Assembly: GCA_037176885.1 (NCBI GenBank)
Contig: JAWWNJ010000047.1
Location: 310,001 to 374,000 of the forward strand
DNA: 64,000 nt
Reading direction: 5' to 3'
DNA from: Favolaschia claudopus
Taxonomy: Eukaryota > Basidiomycota > Agaricomycetes > Agaricales > Mycenaceae
Every line of letters starts with the position of its first letter. Position 1 is the first letter of the stretch. Made by a program: the position numbers and the translations under genes. Under the pieces are notes generated by a model, which saw only the letters and a program-made list of their open reading frames with translations, was not told the origin of the DNA and did not search any database. This document shows positions 37,031-52,400 of the stretch, one piece after another.

Positions 37031-39241
37031 ATGTCGGCCACCCAAAACGACGCGAACGCGGTCTCGGTCAGCGAGCTCGATAACCAGGACGTCGCTACCC
37101 TTCACGATAACCAATCTCACTCCATCTCTGACAAGCTGGACGGGAAACTTGACGAAAAGAACGAGAAATCGCTGGAGGATTCCGGAACCCCAGAGACTCC
37201 TACAGAGGACGAAGACGATTACCCTCATGGTCTACGACTCGGCCTACTGACTCTCGCTCTATGTCTCGCGGTATTCTTGGTATGCCTGGTGAGTTGTACT
37301 CGTACCCAATTTTTGTTACCTTGATTGAATATCTCGCAGGACTCGACCATTATCGCGTGAGCTCGGCTCGGCTTGAAACACGTTTTCTTAGAATTAACTC
37401 GGCACCTCAGAACCGCAATCCCCAAGATCTCAGACCAGTTCAAGTCGTTGGATGATGTGGGTTGGTATGGATCATCGTACGTTTTGCTCTTCGTTCCACA
37501 TACATCGTGCTGAATAAAAACATACAGATATCTACTGGTGAGCAGTAAATTTCCTCTTGTTTCAGTGATCAACTTCAAACATTCCTTCGCTAGACACTGT
37601 CGGCGACCCAGCTTCTCTTCGGCAAATTCTACACGTTCCTCCCCATTAAATGGGTATACGTCGCTGCCATCAGTGTATTCGAAATTGGTTCCCTCATCTG
37701 TGGCGCGGCCCCCACCTCGGATGCGCTCATCATCGGACGCGCCATCGCAGGTCTAGGAAGCGCTGGCATCATCAGTGGATCGCTCATCATCGTAGCGAAC
37801 ACTGTTCCCTTGGCTCGGCGACCCATCTACACTGGTCTCGTTGGTGGTATGTACGGTATTGCCAGCGTCGCCGGTCCTCTCTTGGTAATGCCAAATTACC
37901 TCCCGCTCCTCACCCGTCTAATTCGTTCGAATTTCAGGGTGGTGCATTCACAGATAAGGTTACCTGGCGGTTTTGCTTCTACAGTACGTTTAAAGTTTTG
38001 GCGTCGAAGAAAAATAACATCGCTAACTATAAACAGTTAATCTGCCGATGTACGTGCCAGTGATTGAAGCCAAAAAGTTAACACGCGTTTCTGACACCGA
38101 GCAGCGGCGCCATTACACTTGCAGTCATAATATTCCTGTTCAAGATGCCGAAACGTGCTCAGATCAAACACGAGCCCATGACGATCAGGGAGCGGCTAGG
38201 GCAGTTCGACCCCGTTGGCACGATTGTCTTCATCCCTGCCATTGTTTCGCTGCTCCTCGCCCTCCAATGGGGCGGCTCCAAATATCCGTGGAATTCCGGC
38301 CGGGTCATTGGCCTGTTTGTCGTTTTTGGAGTGCTCATCGCCGTCTTCATCGGGGTGCAGTTCTGGAAGCAAGACGCCGCCACAATCCCGCCTCGTCTTT
38401 TGAAGCAGCGAAGTATCTGGAGCGGTTGCCTGTTCGCTTTCACTGTGGGAGGCGGATTCATGATCATCACTTTCTACGTATGATTTCACTGTGCTTTTGA
38501 ACCCTTTCGCAGTTTGACTGACCACTTCTTCGTTCTGTAGCTCCCGATCTGGTTCCAAGCTATCCGTGGTGTGAGCGCCGTACAGTCAGGTATCGACGGT
38601 ATCCCCATGATTCTGTCACTCGTCGTCGCCAGTCTCGCCTCGGGAATCGCCATCACGATTGTTGGGTACTACGTACCTTTCATGCTCGCTTCCTCCGTCA
38701 TCCTCACCGTCGGCTGCGGGCTCCTCACAACGCTCAAACCCGACTCAAATCACACGAAGTGGATTCCTTACCAGTTCATCGCCGGTGTTGGTAACGGTCT
38801 CGGATCGCAGCAGCCCCTTCTTGCGGCGCAGGTCGTCCTCGCCATGAAGGACATCCCGGTTGGTACCTCCATGATTATGTTCATGCAGACCCTCGGTGGC
38901 GCGCTCTTCATCTCCATTGGCCAGAATGTATTCACCAACAAGCTGGTATCTGGTTTAATCAGCAAAGTGCCTAGCGTATCTCCTCAATTGGTTCTCGGTG
39001 TCGGTGCTACTTCGCTCAAGAGCGCCGTGCCACCAGAGCTCCTTCCTCAGGTCTTGGATGTTTACAATACGGTGCGCCATAGCTTGAATCATTTCCTTTC
39101 GTTTTTACCAACAATTCTACCAAGGCCCTTGTATCGTCGTTCTACGTCTCAACTGCGATGACGGGCCTTTCGCTCATCGGCGCTCTCTCGATCGAGTGGA
39201 AAAACATCAAGGGCCGGAAGATGGAGATGGTTGCTGCATGA
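37031..39241 (+). CDS. MFS transporter, DHA2-type (14-helix) drug/toxin efflux family
   Basis: Proton-driven exporter in the plasma membrane. A hydrophilic acidic N-terminus of about 75 residues precedes helix 1 ([17 protein letters not shown]). Splicing then gives the antiporter signature [16 protein letters not shown] and [40 protein letters not shown] is motif C-like, followed by [29 protein letters not shown] and TWRFCFYINLP. The cytosolic loop is [18 protein letters not shown]. The second half contains [55 protein letters not shown] and [16 protein letters not shown]. It ends [19 protein letters not shown], with TGA at 39239-39241. About seven short introns. It is convergent with BTB copy 2. 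Substrate unknown; relatives export toxins and azoles. Confidence 0.9.
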
Positions 39242-39485
39242 ACATCTCCGCTGTGTATATTTCATTCTTGGCGACCTGGGATAGAATGTCGTTCATTCGG
39301 TAAATACTGACGTCGAGTGTTGAGGAGGAGGAGGAGCTAGAGCTACACGTAACGCAAACTTAATGCTGCTTAGACGAAGCAACTATCGTTTTCATGTATA
39401 GCTAACTAATGAGTATGGAGGAATTTCTTGGAGCGAACAGACTATGGATAGAATTGGACTTTGCATTCACATACAAGTAGGTATC

Positions 39486-40531
39486 TTATCTCTCCGACGT
39501 GTCTTCACCCATCGCGATTCGCCTTAACGCGCGCAACTCGCCCCAAGATTGAAGCCCAAATATCTGAGGGAGCTCGTTCCAGAACGCCGAAGCACCCTCA
39601 TGCTGCTTCGTCTTTGCGGTGTTTGCGCATTCGGTGCACAACCTGCCGTTGCTGGTGAGGTATCGTAACACCTTCTTGGCCATATCGAAGACATCGACCG
39701 CGTCCACGGAAACGAGATTGAGGATTTCCGTTATCATTTTGTTGCGGGCCACATTGCACGTCTGTGTAGCGGTACAAGTTTCGAACTGCCGGGCAGTCAG
39801 AAATCGATGCATCGAGATGATGGCGCGAGTCAGATCTGCGTGGCCCTCAAGAGCCTGCAGCGCAAATCGACATAGCGTCCCGTCTAAGAACGGAAGGAGC
39901 TCTTTGACGGAGAATGTGGCAGCGCAATAGTAGGCATAGGGAAGGAGCCAAAAGGCGCCGACTTCGGCGGCGGCGGCGATTACTGAGAGCGCGTGAACTG
40001 GGGTTAATGTGCCGGGCATGATGAGATGGTTCTGCTCGACGATGTCTTCATAACCGGCGGGAAAGTACCCCTCCGCAGCGAGATGCTCCAGGGCGCGATT
40101 ATGCAAATATGGGACATCGTATTTATGTGAAAGTCGAAGGATGCCAAGAACAGCGTATAGATCATAGGCGGCGGGAGCAGGCATGAAGTAACTGATGAAA
40201 TTTTTCTTCAACGTCTTCACTGATAATTCGGTAGAACGGACCTCGAATCATATATTGCCCGTAAGAAGACCTCGACGTCTTTGGAAGGATCCTGTAAGCG
40301 CACTACGGGGCATCCATCCATGAAATCTTCGTCCGACTTGGGCTGAGGAAACGCAATCATGTCTCGAAATACAGTGGATCTCGCCGCCAGAATGCCTCCT
40401 GGAACACGGAAGACCTTGTCTTCTGCCTGAATCACTATGAGGGCATTAGTGAACCACAAATCGTCGACTTGTGCGGAGGAATCTTGAGGTTTGTTGGAAG
40501 AATTGAGTTGATGACTTCTACTGGCATCCAT
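39486..40531 (-). CDS. BTB/POZ domain protein, copy 2
   Basis: Two-exon paralogue of the 26.1-kb gene. Start at 40531: MDASRSHQLNSSNKPQDSSA, then BTB segments VDDLWFTNALIVIQAEDKVF, RVPGGILAARSTVFRDMIAF, DGCPVVRLQDPSKDVEVFLR and AIYDSR. The intron sits at the same site as in the other copies, followed by YFMPAPAAYDLYAVLGILRL and SHKYDVPYLHNRALEHL. The C-terminal half has the Cys-containing segments FETCTATQTC and LCTECANTAK and ends MGEDTSER, without the acidic tail of copy 1. Subfamily function is unknown. Confidence 0.88.
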
Positions 40532-40864
40532 GGTATGGCTATCGGTTGAGTTATTGCGATTCTATCAATGAACGTTCAGAGGTCGTCGCGGTTGTGATGG
40601 AAACAATGAAGTGTGGAGGTGGCAGTGCTACACCTCTAGAATGACTGGAAACTTTGAGAGGTTTACTCAGTTAACCGTGGACTTGGCCCCACTGTTCAAG
40701 CGTTACCACTCGAGTTATGGAACGAGGTGTTATAGTTCGCCAGACAGCGGGCCTGTCTCCCACAACCCGTCCAAACCAATTCAATTCATGACCCTTGGTC
40801 CTAGACTTCAAGTGAAATTTGAATGAAGGATATGAACGACTTGGTTTCGACTGCGGGCTCCTCG
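40532..40864. other. Spacer between BTB copies 2 and 3
   Basis: 333 bp that carry the promoter of copy 2 and the terminator region of copy 3. No further gene seen. Confidence 0.6.
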
Positions 40865-41952
40865 TTATGAGGCTTGAGCTTCGTCGGAATGTCGCACCTC
40901 TCCATCAATATCCTCACCCATCGCCGTCCGCTTCATTGCATACAATTCCGCCCAAGGTGGGAGACCGAACAGACCAGGAAGCTCGTCCCAGAACGCCGTA
41001 GCGGCCACGGACAGTACAGCCTTGGCGACCGCACGACAATCACTGCACATACCCAGTGCATTCAATTTCTCCATAGTCGTCGCCTCGAGGTTTGGCGTCA
41101 CCGGGTTTAGGCGGGGCTCCGATACCTCATCGAGACGCTGAGCGAGCACCATGCTCCGAGCGGTGTCACAGGTACTGGGAGCGTAGCATGACGAGTCGTC
41201 GGGCATCGCGAAACGGTGTGTGGCAAGTGCCACACGGACCATATGTCCACGAGCGGCGAGCGCTTTCCCTACAGGGTGAGCAAATTTGCCGTCGAGGAGT
41301 GGAAGGAGATCCTCGCCCGACGAGGCGGACAGACAGTAATATGCAATAGGAAGCAGCCATAACGCTCCCACAGCTCCAGCATCGCAAATCACTTGAAGGG
41401 GGATGAGAGGATTGTAGTCCCAGTTGCTGAGCCCATTGAGAAGATGGGCGGTATCATCCTCATCGTAGTTCTCTGCATACCACCCGTCCACGCGGAGGTG
41501 CTCAAGAGAACGCCGATATAAATACTGCACATCATATTTGTGAGACAATCGAAGTATTCCGAGAACGACAGAGAAATCGATCGGAGCGGGGGCAGGAAGA
41601 AAAAGCTGGTTCAAAGAGTATGAGGCATCTACGAGACACCATGATAGCACGCAAAAGCGTACCTAGAGTCGTAAATTGCCCTCAGGAAGGCCGCCACATC
41701 ATCAGCGGAGTCATGCAAATGCACAATGGGAATCCCGTCCATGTTCTCGATAGCGTCATTCGTGGGCGGAGGAAGGGATATCATGTCTCGGAAAACACTA
41801 GATCTTGCGGCTAGGATTCCAGCGGGGACGCGAAACGCCTTGTCTTCAGCACGAATGACTATCATATCTGTTGCAAACCACAGGTCCTCCACCTGAGTGA
41901 CGGGTCCATCCGCCACAGATCCATCGACTTCTGCGCTCTGGGACAGGTCCAT
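40865..41952 (-). CDS. BTB/POZ domain protein, copy 3
   Basis: Third member of the local family. MDLSQSAEVDGSVADGPVTQ precedes the BTB domain VEDLWFATDMIVIRAEDKAF, RVPAGILAARSSVFRDMISL, VHLHDSADDVAAFLRAIYDS. After the conserved-position intron come FLPAPAPIDFSVVLGILRLS and HKYDVQYLYRRSLEHLRVDG. The C-terminal part keeps the paired-Cys segment LGMCSDCRAVAK, seen as SMCGECRDSAK in copy 1 and RLCTECANTAK in copy 2. That makes it the most constant feature outside BTB and a possible structural or metal site. Copies 2 and 3 are tandem on the same strand. Confidence 0.88.
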
Positions 41953-42516
41953 TTGAAGAAAAGAAGCTCGAGAAAGGCGCAGGGAATGTCGGGTCTAATT
42001 GACGAGTCGGAGGAGATGAAGGTGGGAACGTGGGAAAGAGTAACGCGGTCATGTGGGGATAACCTTCCCCGATCTCAAAGCATCCGCCTCCTCCCTGCCC
42101 TCGTACCGAATCTATTTAGTCCAGTTGACAGTCAATTCTTAATATTGCGGCGGCTGAGACGGCAAGATTATAAAGCCAGCATTGTGGTTCAGCAGTTCCG
42201 ATCATCTTGTTTGCCGGATGAGAATGCAGATCTAGAGGCTTCCTCCTCCCTACACTTTGAAGCATTCAGCTATCATCAGACAGTTAGCTTGGGGGGTGCA
42301 AAGATTAATATTTGTGCACAGATAATATAAGCAGCCGAGCATACTTGTGCGGAAATTGAGATTAAGTAAAGGCTTTAATTTTCGGGAACCATAGTGGAAA
42401 TCTCGTTTAATTGACAAAGTAAACCCTGAGAAATATACTCTAACGAGACCTCGTATCGATTGCGCCAAAAGCTCCGGGACCAAAATAGGGCGAAAGAATG
42501 ACTCGCAAATGAACTC
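41953..42516. other. Intergenic region between BTB copy 3 and tRNA-Glu
   Basis: BTB copy 3 promoter region. Only short open frames without motifs. Confidence 0.5.
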
Positions 42517-42523
42517 AAAAAAA
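42517..42523 (-). terminator. RNA polymerase III terminator of tRNA-Glu
   Basis: A run of seven T on the minus strand, three bases past the tRNA 3' end. Confidence 0.7.
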
Positions 42524-42526
42524 TAT

Positions 42527-42627
42527 TCCGAATCGGGGAATCGAACCCCGGGCTGCCGCGAATCGTGGTCGCAGAAATTTTCTCACGGTCTGAGAGGCGG
42601 CAATGTTAACCCCTACACCAATTCGGA
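42527..42627 (-). tRNA. tRNA-Glu (anticodon CUC) with intron
   Basis: On the minus strand the ends pair as TCCGAAT/ATTCGGA. The D-arm region reads TGGTGTAGGGGTTAACA. The anticodon stem GCCGC/GCGGC encloses a loop beginning CTCTCA, so the anticodon is CTC. The T arm is CGGGGTTCGATTCCCCG with a perfect 5-bp stem. About 30 bases of extra sequence between loop position 37 and the 3' anticodon stem fit a canonical 37/38 intron. Length with intron is 101 bp. Confidence 0.9.
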
Positions 42628-44499
42628 GTTATGAGACATGTAAATGTGATTTATACATTCATAGTTCACTCTAAAACTAAGCGGAAGCTGAGCGAATCAA
42701 ATTTGGTGAAATTTGAATCATTGCAAGAGAAGTTGATGTTATTATCGTTCATCACGACAGGACCACCATACAGACGGCAATTTTAACCCCTACACCAGTT
42801 CGGAGTAAGCACGGACCCATACATGCTAAATCAAGTCCAGAACAATCATTGCAAGAGAAGTTGATGTTATCATGATTTATTACGGCTTGGAGGGTGAGCT
42901 GGACCATGATAGTACCATCCTGCATGTCCCACATTACCTACGATGCTCAAAGAGGACCAGAATACGAGTAGAAAGTCGACAATACGGTGAAATTCAACCG
43001 TGGGAATATCTGAGTAAGGTTGAACTTGAGCCAATCTTAACAAGACTTGAAGCTAGCTTGAAGTGTTGTGCATAAAGGGGGGGTGATTTGGTGAAGGATT
43101 AAAAGTATCTGTAAATAGGGTATTTTTCCCCCGGGCTTTGACTTATATATCAGAAGTTTTGTTGTTTTATCTGCTTTGTTCACCATCCTTTGTCAAAAGT
43201 ACACAGAAAGTCTGGATTGATTTTTCTCACGAAAGGCTATCAAGTTGCCGATTCCTGCTGGAGGCGAAACACCGTCCTAAGATCGTATCAGGCTGTAAAT
43301 GTACATATCGTACAATCATGATTACCACGTCGAGAAACAATGGCAACACTCACTTCACCCTATCAAAGCTCACACCGGCGAGCGCTCCGACCGAAATGAC
43401 ATTTAAATTTTCTTGAAAGATGGACGTGCATATCGGATATGAGATTGTTTTTCATGCCTAGCGCCGTCTTCAGCGGTAATTTCGACCCTGTGCTGTGCTC
43501 GCAGCGATTTGCCCAGTACTTTGGATCAGATTTCAGTCCTTTTGTGTTTGTAGCTGCGGGGATGGGATTAATATTGGCATACTTAAGATGAGACGGACAC
43601 TAACATACAGTTGATAAAGGTCCATATGAAGAGGGCTGCAACTTGTATATGATCGCAAGGAGGAAGTCGGCTACATTGAATGTGTATGTCAGCACGGGGC
43701 GGTACGGTCAGGGTCAGGTTTTTGGGCCAATACGGAGTCCATTGGAGTTGGAGCGAAAGCGGGGCAAAGGGAGCATGACGAGTCTTACTCATACAATAGC
43801 GTAAAGCGAAATTTTTGCGAGAAATTTTGATATGGTGTGTTAGCTTCACAATCCGCCGCGTTCGAGTTCGTTCAGGCAATACAAGTGTGTTCTCCATGCT
43901 CCGGAAAGATACCCGCTATTTGAGATAGGGAAACAGGCACCTCCGAATGACTTCGGGCTTGGTTCGGCAATTCTGTATGATATCCGTAAATGCATACAAG
44001 AACTTGAAGTTGTACGACCCTCAAAACCATCTGTGGATTTCTGCTTCGAGCAGAAAGTTTTGCGGAATGATAAGTCATATGATGACGGCTGAGAGCAAAG
44101 TCTTTCAGGTGACTTGAGAGACGGTGGCTTTTCACAGTCTAGTTAAATCCCAACTCGAAACATTGAAGACGCTGCGAAATACGATATATATTTGAGAGAA
44201 CGGCGATTGCGGTCCTTGTAAGTTGATATGTATGAGTATGTTGGTTGGTGCGTACGCGTATAATTGTAGAACAAGTGCAAATTGGCTATGCTGTGACAAG
44301 AAAAAATCGTGGATGTTTATTGCAAGATTGGAACGAAATGGATGCGGTGGAGGTGGAGACGGAGAACTAAGGATGAATGATCATGCGACTTGGCAGTCCG
44401 AAAGCGACAGAACACTGGATAGCGGAGGAACCATAGATATCATGTGTGGTGTGGACGGAACCGAGGTCCGAAGGTTGCTAGATTCGCCGAGAGCGCAGC
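42628..44499. other. Intergenic region with local duplication
   Basis: Besides the tRNA fragment and its 27-bp direct repeats, I see open frames of about 90-105 codons on the minus strand (43583-44135) without motifs or convincing splicing. No gene is called. Confidence 0.5.
42776..42804 (-). pseudogene. Partial tRNA-Glu copy (5' half)
   Basis: Minus-strand TCCGAACTGGTGTAGGGG..ATTGCC repeats the acceptor and D-arm half of the neighbouring tRNA-Glu with a few changes, but has no anticodon or T arm. Direct repeats of 27 bp around AAGAGAAGTTGATGTTAT (42716-42742 and 42844-42870) show that the segment arose by local duplication. Confidence 0.7.
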
Positions 44500-46481
<1,982 letters not shown>

Positions 46482-49400
46482 AGTCTCTGAGGATTCGTTT
46501 GAGCTTATGGCCTCGTGAAAGGGTGGGCGATGGACGTGGGGCGGATCAGACCGATAGGTAATGTACTTATACCCTGGGTGATAGATTACCTAAGTATCGA
46601 TGGACTTGTACCCATTTGTAGATGTAGCGAACGACTCACAAGATAGCCGGGAACGCTACGGGCGACGTTCCAGCCTCAAAGTAAATGGTTTGTAGAGTGG
46701 GGAAGAGAGAGTCTTCTTTTTCTAATTTATGCACAGCCACCGTCCCATGCCTTCATCAGAATTGCATCAGCGCTCACATCAGCTCTCTGAAATGGAATAC
46801 TGCTGGTTGGCACGCTGACTGGATGGGTTTAAATTCGGATACAAAGAGGTTGACAAAAGGTCTCAGAAATCTAAGTCAAGATTGACTTTACGAGTACTTT
46901 TAAGTAGTCGTTCTTTTAGGATCCTCCATGAGCCATTTTCCTCTGATCCCATCAGTGTCCCGCTTTTACGATGTAATGAAAACGCTGTTTTTTCCCACGC
47001 TATTTCTAATGCCTCTTAAATTTCATCACAACCGTTTCTAATGCCTGTCAAAATTTGTGATCGTGTGAACATTTTCCCTCGGCATAAATGATGCGGTTGA
47101 TAGATGTCTGATCTACTCGTTTTACGGTGTTCCTTCTTTGTTTTCCTTCGTCCCAACCGCCTCTGGGGTTTGTTGTTGGGCGGGAGTCAAAAGATAGACT
47201 CCTTCGGCTATTGTTTGTCTATACATGTAATAATGTATGAGTTGAAATTCGCTCTGTGGCAGTCGTTGTGTGGTTATACATTTAATAACGTGTTCGCGAT
47301 GTGCATCCACCTCATTGTTCTGTTGCTCTTGGAGAGTTCATCACTTACCGTCCGTCTTGGATCAGATCCCAATATTCCTGTAAGCTCTCAGATCCTTCCG
47401 GATACTTTGAATGTCAGAAAATAATAAAGATTAACTCGTCGCGTGATTTATAATGTCCAGCAACAGGCGCAGGCGTTTAATCCGTTTGGGTTTCCTGACG
47501 GTGTTTGAGGTTTGGTGTAGATGCGATGTTGTAGGTGTAGCAGCGGGATGCTTAGAAAATTGTACCGTAGATAATTCTGGTATGTCAGTTGAGGTGAATT
47601 TGGTTCGGGGGGATGTCGGGTTCTAGGAGTGAGAAACTGCAGAGCGAAGAAAAGCCAGAGAACACCAGGAAAACGGAAAAGACAGTGTTGGCTGTCAGTT
47701 TTGAAGGAATGTTAAAGCCATTCGGCGCAGAGAGCACTTGAAACCACACTACAGCGGCGCCAGCAGACCCGATGAAGGAGGCAGGACTTGAGGAGACACG
47801 ATTCTGCTTCATGTAAAAGACGAGCAATCGACCAAGCAATTTGTTGAAATATTATGGATAAGGACCTAAAACTGAAGCTGGTAGTACCCTTGAAGAGCCT
47901 GAAAGACACGCTGCTTTGGTAGTTTTGAACTTTAAGAGTTGAGTGCAAAAGCGGGCCCGGCAGGCCGCAAACGTCGAAGATTGAAACATTTTTCGTCAAA
48001 AGTTTGGAGAATTAGGGGTAGATTATGGGGGGCAACGAGGCCATAGACTTGAGCGAATATGCGCTGTACGAAGTCGGGCTGCTAACGGAGACTGAGTTTT
48101 TTCGATCGAAAATCGTTGATGTGGGAAAGGGCAAGCCAGGTGTAACGCGTCACGATGTGACAACCAGCTCTTCACCATCATCACCGACGACGACAACGAT
48201 AACAACGCGGGTTGTGCTCCAAACCTGGCCTTGAACGCTTCAGAATAGTCACACCAGCATAGCAGCCCGCCAAGACTCGTCGCCCATTCACATTCACCGT
48301 CATTGCGAATCATTGAGCTTCTGAAGATTTGTTCTCCTCTGCAACTTGAAGATTTCCGCGACTTTGAATCGTCAGCTTGATTCTCGGTATCAACTTGGAG
48401 GCTGCTGTCGTCCAATGAGGATGGGATACACTTGCTCTCGAAGCGTTTTGTGGCCTCATTAGTGAGCGAGTTCTCGAGTTATGCCTCTATTTCTAACAAC
48501 CTTGCTAGGAAAGCCTTCGCCCGATTTATAACGAAGTATACGAGCAATCGCAAGTGAACTCGCCGACCAGAGCATAAAGGGATATAGCCCCTTCGTTGCG
48601 TTGCAGTTCTCTGGTTATTCACGGCTTCCAAGTGGCGGTGAGTCCGACTTTCGATATCTTGGATGGTACGACTCTACCTTCTAACTTCATCTTCTTCAAG
48701 CTCCCTTAGCAGCGGCGTTGTTCAAACAATCCCCCGGCGGTCAAAAACCCCCGAATTGCCGTGGGTATCCGCGCCTCGCAATGAGCTTGCAATGCGGGGA
48801 GAATATGCGTCGCCTAGTACTTTTGTGCTGTTTCTATACGTGCGGCATTCATGCTCCGCGTCATTCCTCAGGCTCTCTCACATCCAGCAGCCTTGCTACT
48901 ATACGTTTTCTCACGAATGACCATAGCCACTCTTCCTATGGGATGAGCTCCCCGTTGCTAGTGCGTCCTCACATTGTCCCTGAATTTTCTCCTCTCGTCC
49001 ATGCTGATGGACTTTGCAGATCCACGGCCCTTCCAGCCGCACAGCGTCATCGACACCCACCTTCCTGTGCGCTTCTGTATCCATTTGTCCCTATTTAGTC
49101 CCTATAGCCCAAGGTGCGTACTGTACCCTCTCTCATCTCCGACAATGCAAGCTGATCCTCAGATTTTCGAGGTGCTCTATCGACATCGTCCATCCCCTCG
49201 CTGCACGCGAACCCGTCCCGTCTTGGAAGCACGCCGCGGGATCGACGCCCCATCTTCATCTTCCCCTACTATCTCATCGTCTTCTCCAGCGAGAAATCAT
49301 CACCCGCTCCTCAAGAGTCGCCGACGCCTGAGTGGACTTCGCCATTCACCTCCGAGTAAGATTGGGAGGACGCCGGGACGGCGTGGATGCACACGACGAT

Positions 49401-52400
49401 GGCGGCACGAATGAGAGAGGTGGGAGCGACGACCGCTTTAACGGCCTCATTTCTGGCTATGGAGCACCTACACGGCTACTCCATCGTCGGCTCCACCTCT
49501 AGCGGCGGCAGTGGATTGAGATGAAGCGCGTTTGTGGCTCCATCGTGCCATTGGTGTCTGCCTCTACCGTCCTCATCCGTTCGCATTCTGTACCTGTACC
49601 TGTACCTCGCTCACCTATCTCTCTCACCGCCTCTCGACGCCCGACCCGCGAACATGACACGCCTCCGCCTCCGCCTCTCACATCCTCCACCCCCTTCGCC
49701 CTGACCGGTACTTCCACCTCCACTTTCATGAGCGCTTCTCGAATCCCAGCTCGCGATCATGATACGCCGATGCCTTGTCCCCTCGACGGGTCTCTGCTTT
49801 TCACTCCACTCACGCGTCGCTGGAGGGTTCACGAATCACACGCTGACTTTATCCACGGCATCGGCATTGACCGCTGCGTGCGCGTACGGGACGTGGCTGG
49901 TGAGATGGAGGGGTATGGATGGGCTATGATGCGAGAGTCACGCGTCACAACCCACTGACAAATGCGGACGAAGTTCGAGAGCTGGTCAGGCTCGCGCACG
50001 CCAACGCCCGGCGTGGCTCGACGTTGTTGGCTTACCACTGCTCTGATCCCAATTACGCCACGAAGACGTGTCCCGCCGCTATGCGATCCACTGTCGATAA
50101 AACGGGATTCAACGCTGCATTCGGGGTTCCCCGCTGGTCGCATTGTCAGCCATGGGCACCCAAGTATGGTGTTTCTTGGTGTTTGGGCGCGATGGATTGC
50201 GATCACGATTACCCTTGCAGCCAGAACTTCGTCGAAGTATTCGAAATCAAGACTCGCAAGTACAGGGGTGCGCGAAAATATGTTGTCTGACCGTGCGCTT
50301 ACTGATTCGGTTTAGATTTGATGTATATGACGCGGCTCACCTGCAATTTGTACGGCCTCATCGAGATGTGATGCTACTTTTCCTTACCTTTCGATCCAAG
50401 TACGCTGTTGTTGGTGTTGGGCGTGTGTATCAACTTGTGGTTTATGTGAACCCGACTCGAGAGGCAAGCGACCTGAATATTCTCAGTCCGCATAACTGAT
50501 TCATTCTTTAGCATTCGTCGTTGGTCTATACCCTGCCGCCGGAACAAATAAATCATCCCATTTTATTTTATCTTTACGTCTTATCTCGATCCAGATTCAA
50601 ATACCTAGTACATCTACTGCGATACCTAGAGTCGAATGCCTTGGTGAAAGTCAGTGCAGTGCAGAGGAAAAAAAGTAAAAGTACGAGTGCCTGCCATGCG
50701 AAAGCAATGGCCCCCCTCCCCCAAGTGAATTTGAGTCCTGGCATGCATTAATCAAATGACGAAAGGCACTCGTTTTTGTCCTCGGTCATTTGCCGCCCAA
50801 TTAGCTATTGTAGCGCCTATAACAGGCTATCAACGACCTCCACCTTGGCAGGCGATCTCGGCCCCGCGCGATACGCGTGCTGCTCCTAAATTAGTAGGGT
50901 TCAGGAGCAGGTTCGTCAATTTGCTCGAAGCTTAGCAGAGACTGTCCAACGTACCTGAACTGTAGCCATGACTGCCTGGAGAACCCCGGAGTTGGTCCGT
51001 CAAGTTGCGTTTTAATCCAGTAGATTCGGGGTGAGCGTCGGGGAGATTACGGGGCGATTTGACGAATGTTACAGACACGCTTAACAACGCCCGGGAAGCC
51101 GATGCTCTTCATTCCCGCGTATTTCCCATCCAGACCGCCTGTTCTCGCGATGCCTCAACGCGCGAAAATGATAGACAGCGTATCGAGCGTATGTATGATG
51201 CAGAATTGTAAGGAGCTGACCTGGATTTCGCAAACTCAATCCCAATCCGACATGTCTTGCTGCGATCCGGTCCTGAGCTCTCAAGAATCTCCAATTCTAC
51301 GCACCTTAGACGATGAATGATGGCTATCAGAGCCTCTTCGGAGACTTCTGCCGATGATGAATACGACGTTGTACCCGGTGCTAGACTCTCACCGAATATG
51401 AATGCTGCATCCAATCACTGCTGCTGTCTATGCCGGATGCGGTTGCTCAATTCGGGATTTTCCTCTTCGAAGATGGGCGGAATACTTATTAGCGGATGCG
51501 TGGGTGAGATTGCGAAAGCAGACTAGGCACGAATTCAAAAACGACTAGGCTTGATTCAATATTGAATTGAATGAACAGACACTGTTGTCGAGATTCAAGG
51601 CGCTGCAAGATGTAAACGAACCGCACCGAGGATCGTCCCTCATTGGGTTCGTTGCAACCGAAGACCCGCAATAGTAGTTGCCCAAGCGAGAAGTTCGCGA
51701 AGAGCGACGGAGCGCGCCGTCGAAAGGCCCTGTTTCAGCCCAGGGATCATCACGACGTGCAAGGAACAAGGTTGGAGCGGAAGCAAATGCTTGTTTGCTG
51801 TCTATGCCAAGGACTCGGAGCCGAATTGACCAAGAATTGACAAGAGTGCTAGAGCAACAAATGAGGTTCGGGCGGTCCCTTGGACTTGAGGAATAATTTC
51901 GCTTGAAATGGGCATCCAGATATCTGGTCAATATTCTTGAAATTCCTCAGTGGACCCTAGTGGACCGCAATCCGGCGGACGATGGTGGTTCAGGACAAGA
52001 ATGTGGGGCTCCACGTGGAACCGATCACGGGCGGATCACCGATCAGTCGGTGATGCGTGAAGCAACTTGGAAGCAACTGGCTCAAATAAGAGAGGCTTAA
52101 AACTATTATTGAACTGTAGCCTATTCAAGTGAGACCGCATTGTTGACCAGAAATTCATGCGGGGATTCGCACACTGGCGCAGTGTTTCCAACTGTGCGGC
52201 CGTTCGAATTCTGATTTCAATGGTTTCAACTTGTTCGTACTAAGCTAAGTATCGTGAAAGGAATTGAGAGAAAGAGCTTTTGGAAAAGTTTTGGAGAAGT
52301 TTTGAGAGGCAAACCGATAGTATTTTCATTCATTTCCTCTCTACACGGTGTAACGTGTTCTACCGTGTTACGCCGCAAGAAGTTCAACCACGACCCACGT

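Noticed and set aside
49100..50300. Second copy of the transposon interior, or a coding gene
   Set aside because: Similar GC-rich texture to 12-14.5 kb and 63-64 kb, but no shared long words, terminal repeats or domain motifs could be found by eye.
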